Source: JAJPKR01 sp050746125 | GTDB lineage: Bacteria; Acidobacteriota; Terriglobia; Terriglobales; SCQP01 | Assembly (NCBI GenBank): GCA_050746125.1 | Contig: JBOGKX010000002.1 | Span: forward strand, 1-64,000 | Direction of reading: 5' to 3' | Length of the DNA: 64,000 bases | Part shown: in pieces, positions 1-7,384 of the stretch | Layout: each line of letters opens with the position of its first letter | Numbering within the stretch: position 1 is the first letter of the stretch | Program-made: the position numbers and the translations under genes | The notes under the pieces: generated by a model | Databases searched by the model: none | Told to the model about the DNA's origin: nothing | The model's input: the letters and a program-made list of their open reading frames with translations, nothing else

Positions 1-102
1 GCAGGCGGCCAGCGCGAGCGCCGCCAGCGCCGGGCGCAGGCCGCGGCGCGACGAGGGGCGGGTGCGCGGCGCCAGGCGCGATGGGGAGAGGTTTCGCTTC
101 AT
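1..102 (-). CDS. N-terminus of a predicted lipoprotein, cut by the window edge
   Basis: Reading the minus strand from an ATG at 102 gives 34 codons with no stop: a very basic start (MKRNLSPSR...), then a hydrophobic stretch ending in LALAAC, a plausible type II signal peptide with an LAAC lipobox. The ATG lies 3 bases beyond the stop of the sigma-54 activator, so the two genes look co-transcribed. The rest is outside the window, so its function cannot be stated. A lipoprotein behind an enhancer-binding protein closely related to the one in the exopolysaccharide cluster could act in envelope or polysaccharide export, but that is inference. No clear ribosome binding site is seen. Confidence 0.5.
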   Translation of the reverse strand, partial: MKRNLSPSRLAPRTRPSSRRGLRPALAALALAAC

Positions 103-105
103 GGC

Positions 106-1149
106 TCAGTGCACTCGCGGCGTCGGAGGCACGATGGCCGGCAAACTGCGGTAGCTCGGAATGCCGGTGTCGCGCAGTTTGTAAAGCAAGGCGCGATAGC
201 TGATGTTGAGCGCGCGCGCGGTCTGTTTGCGGTTCCATTGATTGGCGTGCAGCACGCGCAGGATCACCTGTCGCTGCGCCTCGAGCGCCGCCTGCCGCGC
301 CACCCGCCGCAGCGAGATGGGGGCGGCGACGCTGGCGTCGGTCGGGCCGGAGAGCAGCTCGGCGGCGATCACGGCTTCCGAGCCGAAGATGGCGTAGCGG
401 TTGATCACGTTTTCCAGCTCGCGAATGTTGCCCGGCCAGGCGTGGGCCTGGATCAGCTTTTGCGTGGCGGCGGAAAGCGGCGGCACGGCGCGACCGTAGC
501 GCCGGCTGTAGGTCTGCGCGAAATGGGCGACCAGCATCGGCAGGTCTTGCCGCCGCTCGCGCAGCGGCGGCAGCACCAGGCTGACAACGTTGATGCGGTA
601 GTAGAGGTCGCGGCGAAAGCGTCCGGCGTGCATCTCCTCGTCGAGATCGCGGCCGGTGGCGCAGATGACGCGCACGTCGATCGGCTGCGCCACCACGCCG
701 CCGACGCGGCAGACCTGCCCGTCCTGCAGCAGATGCAACAGCTTGGCCTGCAGGGCGGGATTCATTTCCGCGATTTCATCCAGAAACAACGTGCCGCCCC
801 GCGCTTCTTCGACGCGCCCCGGCCGCGCCTGCGTGGCGCCGGTGAAGGCGCCCGCTTCGTGGCCGAAGAGCTCGCTTTCCAGCAAATGCTCCGGAATTGC
901 CGGACAATGCACCTTCACGAAGCGGTCCGCGCCGCGCGGAGAGTGCGTATGCAGCCAGCGCGCCACGACCTCCTTGCCGCAGCCGCTCTCGCCCTGCACC
1001 AGCACCGGCACTTCGGTCTGCGCCACTTGCTCGATGCAACTGCGCACCCGCTCCATTGCCGGTGAAACACCCAGGATCAACTCCGTAGGCGGCAATTCCG
1101 GCCGACGCCCGGCTCCCGAAGGTTGCTCGAAGCTCGTCATTGGTTCCAT
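106..1149 (-). CDS. Sigma-54-dependent transcriptional activator without receiver domain (Fis-type HTH)
   Basis: AAA+ enhancer-binding protein that would remodel sigma-54 RNA polymerase. From the ATG at 1149: Walker A GESGCGKE at about 53-60, an intact GAFTGA loop at about 100-105, Walker B GTLFLDE at about 119-126, arginine-finger region RRDLYYRIN at about 180-187, and a C-terminal Fis-like HTH at about 293-330. There is no N-terminal sensing domain, only about 30 residues. An in-frame ATG at 1140 is the better start by Shine-Dalgarno spacing (AGAGGA nine bases upstream). The closest relative here is the activator at 39081-40115; the last 50 residues (NQWNR.QTARALNISYRALLYK) are nearly the same. 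It precedes the partial lipoprotein gene at the window edge. Confidence 0.9.
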   Translation of the reverse strand: MEPMTSFEQPSGAGRRPELPPTELILGVSPAMERVRSCIEQVAQTEVPVLVQGESGCGKEVVARWLHTHSPRGADRFVKVHCPAIPEHLLESELFGHEAGAFTGATQARPGRVEEARGGTLFLDEIAEMNPALQAKLLHLLQDGQVCRVGGVVAQPIDVRVICATGRDLDEEMHAGRFRRDLYYRINVVSLVLPPLRERRQDLPMLVAHFAQTYSRRYGRAVPPLSAATQKLIQAHAWPGNIRELENVINRYAIFGSEAVIAAELLSGPTDASVAAPISLRRVARQAALEAQRQVILRVLHANQWNRKQTARALNISYRALLYKLRDTGIPSYRSLPAIVPPTPRVH

Positions 1150-1303
1150 TCCTCTGCCTTCGCGATGAAGGTTTGCATCACTGGTACTAACCAACGACTT
1201 GCATCTGCCCCGCCAAAAAACGTCCAACGGGTAAAACCAGCGCCCGCAGGTGGTTCCGCTCCGGCCCCGATCCTCGCGCTCGCCAAACGCGTGCAAGTTT
1301 GCT

Positions 1304-2410
1304 TCACGGTTCGGAAGGAACCAGCGTTCCCGCCTCGAACTCCGGGCTGACTTCGGCGGGGGCGGCGGCGATGCCGTATTGCCGCATCTTTTGCAGTAGC
1401 GCTTTGGAACTGATGCCCAGCGCCCGGGCCGCTTGCGGGCGATTCCAGTTGGCGCGCGCCAACGCTTGCTGAATCGCCTTGGTCTCGGCGCGCGACTTCA
1501 ACTCGCGCACCATGGCCTTGAGATCGGCGGGCGCGTCATTGCCGGGAAACTGCACCACGTTGCCGTCCGTCCAGGCGGCGCCCTCGCTCGAATCCGTCAG
1601 CTCCGCCAGGCCGGCTTCACAGCCGCCCAGCACCAAGCAGCGTTTGACGAAGTTCTGCAACTCGCGGATGTTGCCCGGCCAGGCATAGGCCTGGCTGGCC
1701 TCCAGCACCTCCGGCGTTAGCGGCACGGGCGGCCGGCCCAAGCGCGCCGCCAGGCGTTCCATGAAGAAATGCAGCAGCGGCACGATCTCTTCCCGGCGCT
1801 CGCGCAGCGGCGGCAATTGCAGCGAGACGGCGTTGAGGCGGTAATAGAGGTCCTCGCGGAATTCGCGGCGCGCCAGGGCGCGGCGAATCTCGACGTTGGT
1901 GGCGGCGATGATGCGCACGTCCACGCGCACCGTGCTGCGTCCGCCCAAGCGCGAAAACTGCTGGTCCTCGAGCACTTGCAGCAGCTTGGCTTGCAGGGCG
2001 GTGGTCATTTCGCCGATCTCGTCCAAAAAGATGGTGCCCTTGTTGCAGAGCTCGAACTTGCCCGGCTTCGAGCGCGTGGCCCCGGTGAAGGCGCCGGCCT
2101 CGTAGCCGAACAGTTCGCTTTCTAGCAGGTCCGAAGGCAAGGCGGCGCAGTTGACCTTGAGGAAAGGGCGAAAGCAACGCGGCGAGTGTTTGTGAATCAG
2201 CCGCGCGGCGATCTCCTTGCCCACGCCGCTTTCGCCCAGCAACAGCACTGGGACCTCGATGCCGGCCACCTGCTCGATCTGACGGGCGAGCTGTCGCATG
2301 CTAGCGCCGGCGGTGACGAACACATAACCTTCGCCGAGATCCTCGACCACGAGAGCGGAGCTCGCGGGGGCGAAGCCGAAGGCGATGGTTTCCCTGAGAT
2401 TCGTTGACAT
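1304..2410 (-). CDS. Sigma-54-dependent transcriptional activator (Fis-type HTH), second copy
   Basis: 368 residues with the same build as its downstream neighbour: a short N-terminal part (about 45 residues, not a receiver), Walker A GESGVGKE at about 59-66, intact GAFTGA at about 106-111, Walker B GTIFLDEIGEM at about 125-135, then a Fis-type HTH near the C-terminus (NWNRPQAARALGISSKALLQK). The start at 2410 is supported by AGGAAA about seven bases upstream. It lies 10 bases after the lone receiver gene, so receiver and activator could form a split response regulator. It diverges enough from the 106-1149 protein to be an older paralogue. Confidence 0.9.
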   Translation of the reverse strand: MSTNLRETIAFGFAPASSALVVEDLGEGYVFVTAGASMRQLARQIEQVAGIEVPVLLLGESGVGKEIAARLIHKHSPRCFRPFLKVNCAALPSDLLESELFGYEAGAFTGATRSKPGKFELCNKGTIFLDEIGEMTTALQAKLLQVLEDQQFSRLGGRSTVRVDVRIIAATNVEIRRALARREFREDLYYRLNAVSLQLPPLRERREEIVPLLHFFMERLAARLGRPPVPLTPEVLEASQAYAWPGNIRELQNFVKRCLVLGGCEAGLAELTDSSEGAAWTDGNVVQFPGNDAPADLKAMVRELKSRAETKAIQQALARANWNRPQAARALGISSKALLQKMRQYGIAAAPAEVSPEFEAGTLVPSEP

Positions 2411-2420
2411 GGGGGGTTTC

Positions 2421-2801
2421 CTAGGCGCTACGTTGGGCGGCGGGGGGTTCTGCGGCCCGCAAGGCCCGCAGGATGGTCACGATTTCGTCGTTCTTCAGGA
2501 GCAGGCACTCGGCGCCGGCGGAGGTGGCGGCTTGCCGATAGGCTTCGCCGGTGGCCTCGGATAGAACCACGACGCGCGTCGCCGGACGGATCGATTTGAT
2601 GCGGCGCGTCGCCTCCAGCCCGCCACGATAGGGCAAGGAGAGGCCGACGAACACGAGATCAGGATTAGTTTTGGCGAATTCATCGAGAGTCTGATTCAAG
2701 TCGGAGGACTCACCGACCAGTTGACAGTCCGGTTGGCTTTCCAGGACCCGGCGAAGAAATCGGCGAAACATAGCGTCGTTGTCAGCGATGAGAATTTTCA
2801 C
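2421..2801 (-). CDS. Single-domain response-regulator receiver lacking the phospho-acceptor Asp
   Basis: About 126 residues covering one CheY-like fold. The GTG at 2801 is preferred over the ATG at 2828 because AGGAG lies five bases before it and it begins at the first receiver strand (VKILIADND). The acidic pocket (ADND), the switch Ser (VVVLSEA) and the conserved Lys (LLLKND) are present, but the strand that should carry the phosphorylated Asp reads VFVGLSLP, with Gly in its place. There is no output domain. It may act as a phosphorylation-independent adaptor for the sigma-54 activator 10 bases downstream. It could also be a decaying gene. Confidence 0.75.
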   Translation of the reverse strand: MKILIADNDAMFRRFLRRVLESQPDCQLVGESSDLNQTLDEFAKTNPDLVFVGLSLPYRGGLEATRRIKSIRPATRVVVLSEATGEAYRQAATSAGAECLLLKNDEIVTILRALRAAEPPAAQRSA

Positions 2802-3126
2802 GGCCGCTCCTGGTGCATGGGTACGCATTGAGTATCTGCCGTCACATTGAGCGAACCGGTCGCCGCTCTTCGACCGATTTCGCCTAAGGTTAGGGAATGG
2901 GGAGTCCGCCCACAATACGGTGGGCTGGGGAGCGGGGGGGTCAGACGATTTCCCGAGTAGCAGGCAGGGTTTGGCGGTAGGGAAGGGCGCCGGCGCGGCC
3001 CGGGGCCGTGCAATTGCTGGGCGCCGCCCCAACCGCGCCGCGGCTGCGGGGCAGCTTCGACGGCCGGCAACGACGGGTTCCGCCGCCGTGGGCCTCCCCA
3101 ATTTCGCGGAATGAGCGCTTTCGCCG
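2802..3126. other. Intergenic stretch with one copy of the GCTTCGACGGCCGGCAACG repeat
   Basis: No convincing gene. Near 3052-3112 it holds GCTTCGACGGCCGGCAACG followed by a degenerate GGGCCTC-CCAA-TT segment, the same arrangement found at 54352-54424 and, interrupted, at 59278-59380. Long frames here read as arginine/proline-rich and look spurious. It separates the stressosome operon from the receiver/activator genes, so it probably carries the promoter of the latter; no clear -35/-10 or -24/-12 pair was recognised. Confidence 0.5.
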
Positions 3127-3765
3127 CTAAGCCTGGATCAGGCCGCGGCGAATGGCATAGCGCACCAGGCCGGCGGTGTCGTGAATATCGAGTTTTTCCA
3201 TGGCGCGGGCGCGGTGCGTCTCGGCGGTTTTCACGCTGATGTTGAGCAGGGCGGCGGCTTCCTTGGTGGTGCGGCCCTCGGCGACGAGCTGCAGGACCTG
3301 GCGCTCGCGCGGGGTGAGCGGATCGGCGGCGAGATCCAATCCCGACTGATAGGCCGAGACGACCGCCTCCGAGGTGTCGGCGTTCAAGTAGGTCTTGCCG
3401 CGCAAGGCGTCGCGAATGGCCTGCACCAGATGATCGGCGGCGTGGGTCTTGGTCACGAAGCCCTTGGCGCCCAGGCGCAACGCCTCCAAGATGTATTGCT
3501 TCTCGGCGTGCATGCTGAGAAAGACGATCTTGATGCGCGGCGATTGCTTGAGAATGGCGCGCGCCGCGTCCAGGCCGTTGAGCATGGGCACGCCGACGTC
3601 GATCACGGCGACGTCGGGCTGGAGCTCGGCCGCCAAGCGTACGGCGGCCAGCCCGTCGGCGGCCTCGCCGGCGATCTTGAATCCGGCGCGCTCGAGCAGC
3701 AGGCGCAAGCCGTCGCGCACGATTTGATGGTCGTCCACCATCAGGACTTGAATGGGCAAGTTCAT
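3127..3765 (-). CDS. NarL/LuxR-family DNA-binding response regulator
   Basis: 212 residues. The receiver domain (about 5-120) has the acidic pair DD at 11-12, phospho-acceptor Asp56 in VIDVGVP and Lys in FVTKTH. A LuxR-type HTH (about 148-205) carries the typical LTPRERQVLQLVAEG and SVKTAETHRARAMEKL helices. Its ATG overlaps the stop of the upstream histidine kinase by 4 bases, so translational coupling is likely and the kinase is its obvious partner. As the last gene of the stressosome operon it is the probable output of that pathway. Confidence 0.93.
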   Translation of the reverse strand: MNLPIQVLMVDDHQIVRDGLRLLLERAGFKIAGEAADGLAAVRLAAELQPDVAVIDVGVPMLNGLDAARAILKQSPRIKIVFLSMHAEKQYILEALRLGAKGFVTKTHAADHLVQAIRDALRGKTYLNADTSEAVVSAYQSGLDLAADPLTPRERQVLQLVAEGRTTKEAAALLNISVKTAETHRARAMEKLDIHDTAGLVRYAIRRGLIQA

Positions 3766-4697
3766 TCCTCCAGGTTGATGCGGGCGAACACCACCGTCCC
3801 TTGGCCGGGCGCGGAACGCAACTCGAGCGCGCCGCCGAGGGCGCGCATGCGCTCCCGCATGCTAACCAAGCCCAGCCCTTGGTTGCGGCGTTGCAGCACC
3901 GCAGAGGGGCTGAAGCCCACGCCGTCGTCCTGAATCGTGCAAAAGGCGACCTTGACGTTGCCGCGCACGACGACGCTGACGGTGCGCGCTTGCGAGTGCT
4001 TGCGCACGTTGTTGAGCGCTTCCTGCACGATGCGGTACAGAGCGGTCTCGACCGCGGCCGGCCAGCGCCGGGTGCGCTCGCCCTGGCACAGCACGGCAAT
4101 GCCGGTGCGCTGGGTGAAGGCCTCGGCCAGCGCCTCGAGCGCCGGCATCAGCCCCAGATCGTCCAAGGCGGCGGGATGGATCTCGTGCGCCAAGGAGCGC
4201 AATTGTTCCTCCACTTGATCGAGCAGGCGGCGCATCTCCTGCACCTGCGCCCGCTGGTGGAGGGGCAGGGCGCGCGCCACCTCCTTTAGCTTGAGGTGCA
4301 CGGCGGCGAGCAATTGTCCGGCGCCGTCGTGCAGCGCATAGGCGATGCGCTTGGCCTCCTTTTCGACGAACTCGTGCATGTGGCCGAGCGCCAGGCTGGC
4401 GTCGCCGAAGCCGCGATAGATCATCTCGTGCGCGCCCAGCGCCTCGTCCAGAAACTGCCCGGCGCGGGCCAGCGCGGCGGCGCCCACTTCGGGCGGCCGT
4501 TCCACCCACAGGCGGGTGAGCTCTTCGTGATGGGCCGCGACCAGCGCCACCACGCCCCGGCTCTCGGCCAGCGCCTCGCGCCCCAGCTCATGGGCGCGGG
4601 CCAGCGGTTCCTCCCCCGGTTCCTGCAGGCAAGCCGCCAGGGCGGCGCCGTAGCGCGCCTGCCAAGAACCGGCGTCGTTACTTGGGTTCGTGGCCAT
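3762..4697 (-). CDS. Cytoplasmic HisKA_3-type histidine kinase with RsbU-like N-terminal domain
   Basis: 311 residues from the ATG at 4697, overlapping the phosphatase stop by 20 bases. There are no membrane segments. Residues about 10-105 form an all-helical region resembling the RsbT-binding N-terminal domain of RsbU. Then comes a HisKA_3 box with phospho-acceptor His123 (YALHDGAGQLL) and a HATPase_c domain (RIVQEALNNVRKH, DDGVGF, GLGLVSMRER). Family knowledge: kinases of this class pair with NarL-type regulators, and one follows immediately. Inference: RsbT, released from the stressosome, binds the helical domain and changes kinase activity, in place of the RsbU phosphatase step of Bacillus. 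Confidence 0.88.
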   Translation of the reverse strand: MATNPSNDAGSWQARYGAALAACLQEPGEEPLARAHELGREALAESRGVVALVAAHHEELTRLWVERPPEVGAAALARAGQFLDEALGAHEMIYRGFGDASLALGHMHEFVEKEAKRIAYALHDGAGQLLAAVHLKLKEVARALPLHQRAQVQEMRRLLDQVEEQLRSLAHEIHPAALDDLGLMPALEALAEAFTQRTGIAVLCQGERTRRWPAAVETALYRIVQEALNNVRKHSQARTVSVVVRGNVKVAFCTIQDDGVGFSPSAVLQRRNQGLGLVSMRERMRALGGALELRSAPGQGTVVFARINLEE

Positions 4698-5289
4698 TGC
4701 GGCTTTCGAGGCAGCGGGCCACCAGCACCAGCGCGTCGTCGGTGCCGCGGCCATGGCGGGACAACAGGCGCTCGGCGAGGACGTGCGCCGGCGCCTGCCA
4801 GTCCTGGGGCCGGGAAAAGCCGTCGCGCAAGCCGTCGGTGGCGAAGACGAGCACGTCCGACGGCACGACGGGAACGATGGCGGCCTGCAGGCGCGGCAGT
4901 TGCATTCCCACCACGCCGGGCCGCAAAAGCAAGTACTCCTGGCTCGGCCCGGAACCCTCCTCGGCGTGCCAGAGCACGCCTTGCACGTTGCCAACGCCCA
5001 GCCAGGTCAGTGTCATCTCGCCAGGATCGAAAAACGCCAGGCTGAGCACCGCGCCGCGGCTGCCTTGCAAGCGCTCATGGCAGCGGCGCATCCAGGCGAT
5101 GGGCGACGCGCTGGCCACTTCGCGGAGCTGCTCAAGGACGAGCTCGGCGGCGCGCGCCGCCTCCGTGCCATGCCCGAGGCCATCCACCGCCGCCAGCAAA
5201 TAGCCGTGCGCCAGCGGCCGCACTAAATGCCGGTCGCCGCACTCGGTTTCCCCCGGCAGCACGCGCGCGGCCCAGCCGGTCTCGATCAT
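4678..5289 (-). CDS. SpoIIE/PP2C-type serine phosphatase, RsbX-like
   Basis: About 203 residues. PP2C metal-binding motifs are visible: AAVDGLGHGTEAA near the N-terminus and FATDGLRDGF in the last third. It is the length of RsbX, the phosphatase that resets phosphorylated RsbR and RsbS, and has no regulatory domain. The chosen ATG at 5289 overlaps the rsbT stop as ATGA; an in-frame ATG at 5307 is also possible. Position after RsbR-RsbS-RsbT is the classical order. It probably dephosphorylates the stressosome scaffold. Confidence 0.85.
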   Translation of the reverse strand: MIETGWAARVLPGETECGDRHLVRPLAHGYLLAAVDGLGHGTEAARAAELVLEQLREVASASPIAWMRRCHERLQGSRGAVLSLAFFDPGEMTLTWLGVGNVQGVLWHAEEGSGPSQEYLLLRPGVVGMQLPRLQAAIVPVVPSDVLVFATDGLRDGFSRPQDWQAPAHVLAERLLSRHGRGTDDALVLVARCLESRNGHEPK

Positions 5290-5756
5290 TGGCCGTTCAC
5301 CAGCCATTTCTTCACCATCACGCGCGTGCCGGCGCCGGGTTGCGAGACGATCTCGAACTCGTCCATCAGCCGGCGCACGCCGGGCAAGCCGAGGCCCAGC
5401 CCGCGCGACGTCGAGAAGCCGTCGCGCAAGGCGAGACTGATGTCGCGAATGCCGGGCCCTTGATCCTGCGCGGCGATGACGATGCCGCGACGGCCGCCCC
5501 GTTCGATCAGGTGCATGCGCATTTCCCCGCTCTGCGCGTAAAGAAGGATGTTGCGCGCCAATTCGGAGATGGCGGTGGCGATCAGCGTCAGCTCGCTGGA
5601 ACTGAAGCCCAACTGCGCCGCCAGGGCGCGCCCCTGCTGGCGGGCCGCGACGATATCCAGGTCGGCGCGAATGACGACGGCGACCTCGTCTTCCCGGCGC
5701 GGCGCGTTCGGGCCTGGTTCGGGGGCGTCGGCGGGCCGCATCGCGCGCCGCCTCAC
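5286..5756 (-). CDS. rsbT: RsbT-like anti-sigma-factor-type serine/threonine kinase
   Basis: 156 residues with a GHKL ATPase fold: N-box TAISELARNILLYA, G1 box DQGPGI, and the G2-region GLGLGLPGVRRLMD. RsbT phosphorylates RsbS and RsbR in the stressosome and, when freed, switches on a partner protein. Start is ambiguous: GTG at 5756 overlaps the rsbS stop (GTGA), and an ATG at 5741 follows. The first 25 residues are Pro/Arg-rich and unlike the family, so the shorter form is possible. The downstream partner here is apparently the histidine kinase, not RsbU. Confidence 0.88.
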   Translation of the reverse strand: MRRRAMRPADAPEPGPNAPRREDEVAVVIRADLDIVAARQQGRALAAQLGFSSSELTLIATAISELARNILLYAQSGEMRMHLIERGGRRGIVIAAQDQGPGIRDISLALRDGFSTSRGLGLGLPGVRRLMDEFEIVSQPGAGTRVMVKKWLVNGQ

Positions 5757-6142
5757 CGAGGCCGGCCGGCGGCCGGTTCGGCGCCGACCGCCACCATTTT
5801 GCGATTGAGATAGCCGAGCCCTTCCTCGAGGTCGAGCGCGGTGGCCACGTCGGCCAAGCTCAAGCCCAATTGCACGAGCGCCAGAGCCACGTCGGGCTGG
5901 ATGCCAACGATCACGGTTTCCGCGCCACGCAGGCGGATCATGTGCGAAATGTCGCGCAGCGTGCGGGTCGCGAACGAGTCCATGACGTCCAGGGCGGTTA
6001 CGTCCACGATTACCCCTTTCGACCGCATGCGCCCCACTTGCGCGACGAGCGCGTCACGCAATTGCAGCAAATCCGCGTCGCTTAGCGCGGATTGGATCGA
6101 AGCGATCAGGTACGGACCCTGGCTGAGAATGGGTACTTGCAC
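5753..6142 (-). CDS. rsbS: RsbS-like STAS-domain stressosome antagonist
   Basis: 129 residues made of a single STAS domain, with the phosphorylatable serine at about residue 56 in the conserved LDVMDSFATRT context. In characterised stressosomes RsbS forms the core with RsbR and sequesters RsbT until this serine is phosphorylated. It lies 12 bases after rsbR and overlaps rsbT. The last dozen residues are a basic, Pro/Ala-rich tail beyond the usual STAS end. Confidence 0.9.
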   Translation of the reverse strand: MQVPILSQGPYLIASIQSALSDADLLQLRDALVAQVGRMRSKGVIVDVTALDVMDSFATRTLRDISHMIRLRGAETVIVGIQPDVALALVQLGLSLADVATALDLEEGLGYLNRKMVAVGAEPAAGRPR

Positions 6143-6154
6143 GACGGCTACCGA

Positions 6155-7063
6155 CTACGCCCGCGCCGCCGCTAGCGACGACGTGGTTTCTTCGATCAAG
6201 ACGACCTTGTAGCCCAGTCCCCGCTCCGCTTCTTCGATGCCTCCCTGCAAATCGCCGACCGTGTTCATCTTGCCCAAGTCGACGCCGATCGTCACCAAGG
6301 TTTGCGCGATCTCCGGCGACAGGCCGGAAATAATGACCGTGGCGCCCAGCAGCCGCGCCGCCTCGACGGTCTGCACCAAGTGGTTGGCGACCGTGGCGTC
6401 CATCACCGGCACGCCGGTGATGTCGATCACCACCACCTTGGCGCGATTGGTGCGGATGGCGCGCAGCAACTGTTCGGTCAATTGGCGGGCCCGCTGCGGA
6501 TCGATCACGCCGATGATGGGCAGAATCAGCAACCGCTCGCGCACCTGCAACACCGGCGTCGAAAGGACGCGAATGGCTTCTTGCTGCTCGCGAATGACGC
6601 GTTCGCGCTCTTGCACGAAGCCCACCGCCACGGTGTTGGCGATGCGGTTGGCGGCCGGCTCGTAGGCGTCGAGAATGCGGTTCAGGAGCGCGAAGTCGGC
6701 CTGATATTTGGCGAAGAGCGAGCGCGCCAGCACGTCGCGCAGCAGCAGCACCACGCCGATGACTTCGTGCGTCTCGACGCCGCGCGGAATGATGCGCTCT
6801 GACAGGTTGCGGGCGTAGGCCTGCAAGGCCTCGAAGGTGCCCGATTCGAGCGCCTCGATGTAGTTGTCATAAACCGCCGTGGCCTCGGCGAAAATTTCTT
6901 CCTTGCTCATCGCCATGAGCAGTTCGGCCAGGGTAATGCGGCGGGCCCACTCTTCCCGCAGCACCGTGCGGTTTTGACGGAGGTGCGCCACGAGCTCGCG
7001 CAGCAACTCCAAAGTGCCGGCGGTCGCCACCGGTCGGATATCTTGCTCGATGATCTTCGACAT
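6155..7063 (-). CDS. rsbR: RsbR-like stressosome co-antagonist (sensor domain plus STAS)
   Basis: 302 residues. The N-terminal half (about 10-155) is an all-helical RsbR/RsbD-type sensory domain, followed by a linker helix (QERERVIREQQEAIR) and a C-terminal STAS domain. The two threonine sites expected in RsbR are present: Thr224 in PVMDATVAN and a Thr near 255-258 in EIAQTLVTIG. GGGGAG about eight bases before the ATG supports the start. It is the first gene of the operon rsbR-rsbS-rsbT-phosphatase-kinase-regulator. What the N-terminal domain senses cannot be read from the sequence; no haem or flavin signature was recognised. Confidence 0.9.
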   Translation of the reverse strand: MSKIIEQDIRPVATAGTLELLRELVAHLRQNRTVLREEWARRITLAELLMAMSKEEIFAEATAVYDNYIEALESGTFEALQAYARNLSERIIPRGVETHEVIGVVLLLRDVLARSLFAKYQADFALLNRILDAYEPAANRIANTVAVGFVQERERVIREQQEAIRVLSTPVLQVRERLLILPIIGVIDPQRARQLTEQLLRAIRTNRAKVVVIDITGVPVMDATVANHLVQTVEAARLLGATVIISGLSPEIAQTLVTIGVDLGKMNTVGDLQGGIEEAERGLGYKVVLIEETTSSLAAARA

Positions 7064-7384
7064 TCAGGCGCTCCCCTTTCCAGGAAGGCTTCTTTCAGCA
7101 AGGCGAAAGAAGATTGCTGAGTATAGGTCGGGCCCGGCAACTCAGGGATCGGGCCAACTTCCGAGTAGCGCCATCGGGTATTTACCCGATATTGCAAGAC
7201 GAGCGAAGCTCCGTAAAACCGGAGAATTTAGGGCGACCTGACCGCAACTGCCCTATTTTTGTTCAGATGGCCAGCTTAACGCCGAGTGGCCGTGCCTTAC
7301 ACTTCGGGTCGAAAGAGTCTGGTACGAAGATTCTTGCCACGCGGCCGGCGGGGGCCGACCGCAGCTCGACCTTCCCGCGGAATC
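7064..7384. promoter_or_regulatory. Divergent intergenic region with an ATCGGGT...ACCCGAT inverted repeat
   Basis: Lies between the divergently read rsbR and the secreted glycoside-hydrolase-like gene, so it must hold both promoters. A palindrome ATCGGGT-ATTT-ACCCGAT occupies 7173-7190, about 110 bases from rsbR and 195 from the other start, and is a candidate operator. The first part is less GC-rich than its surroundings. No confident -35/-10 pair was identified. Confidence 0.35.
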
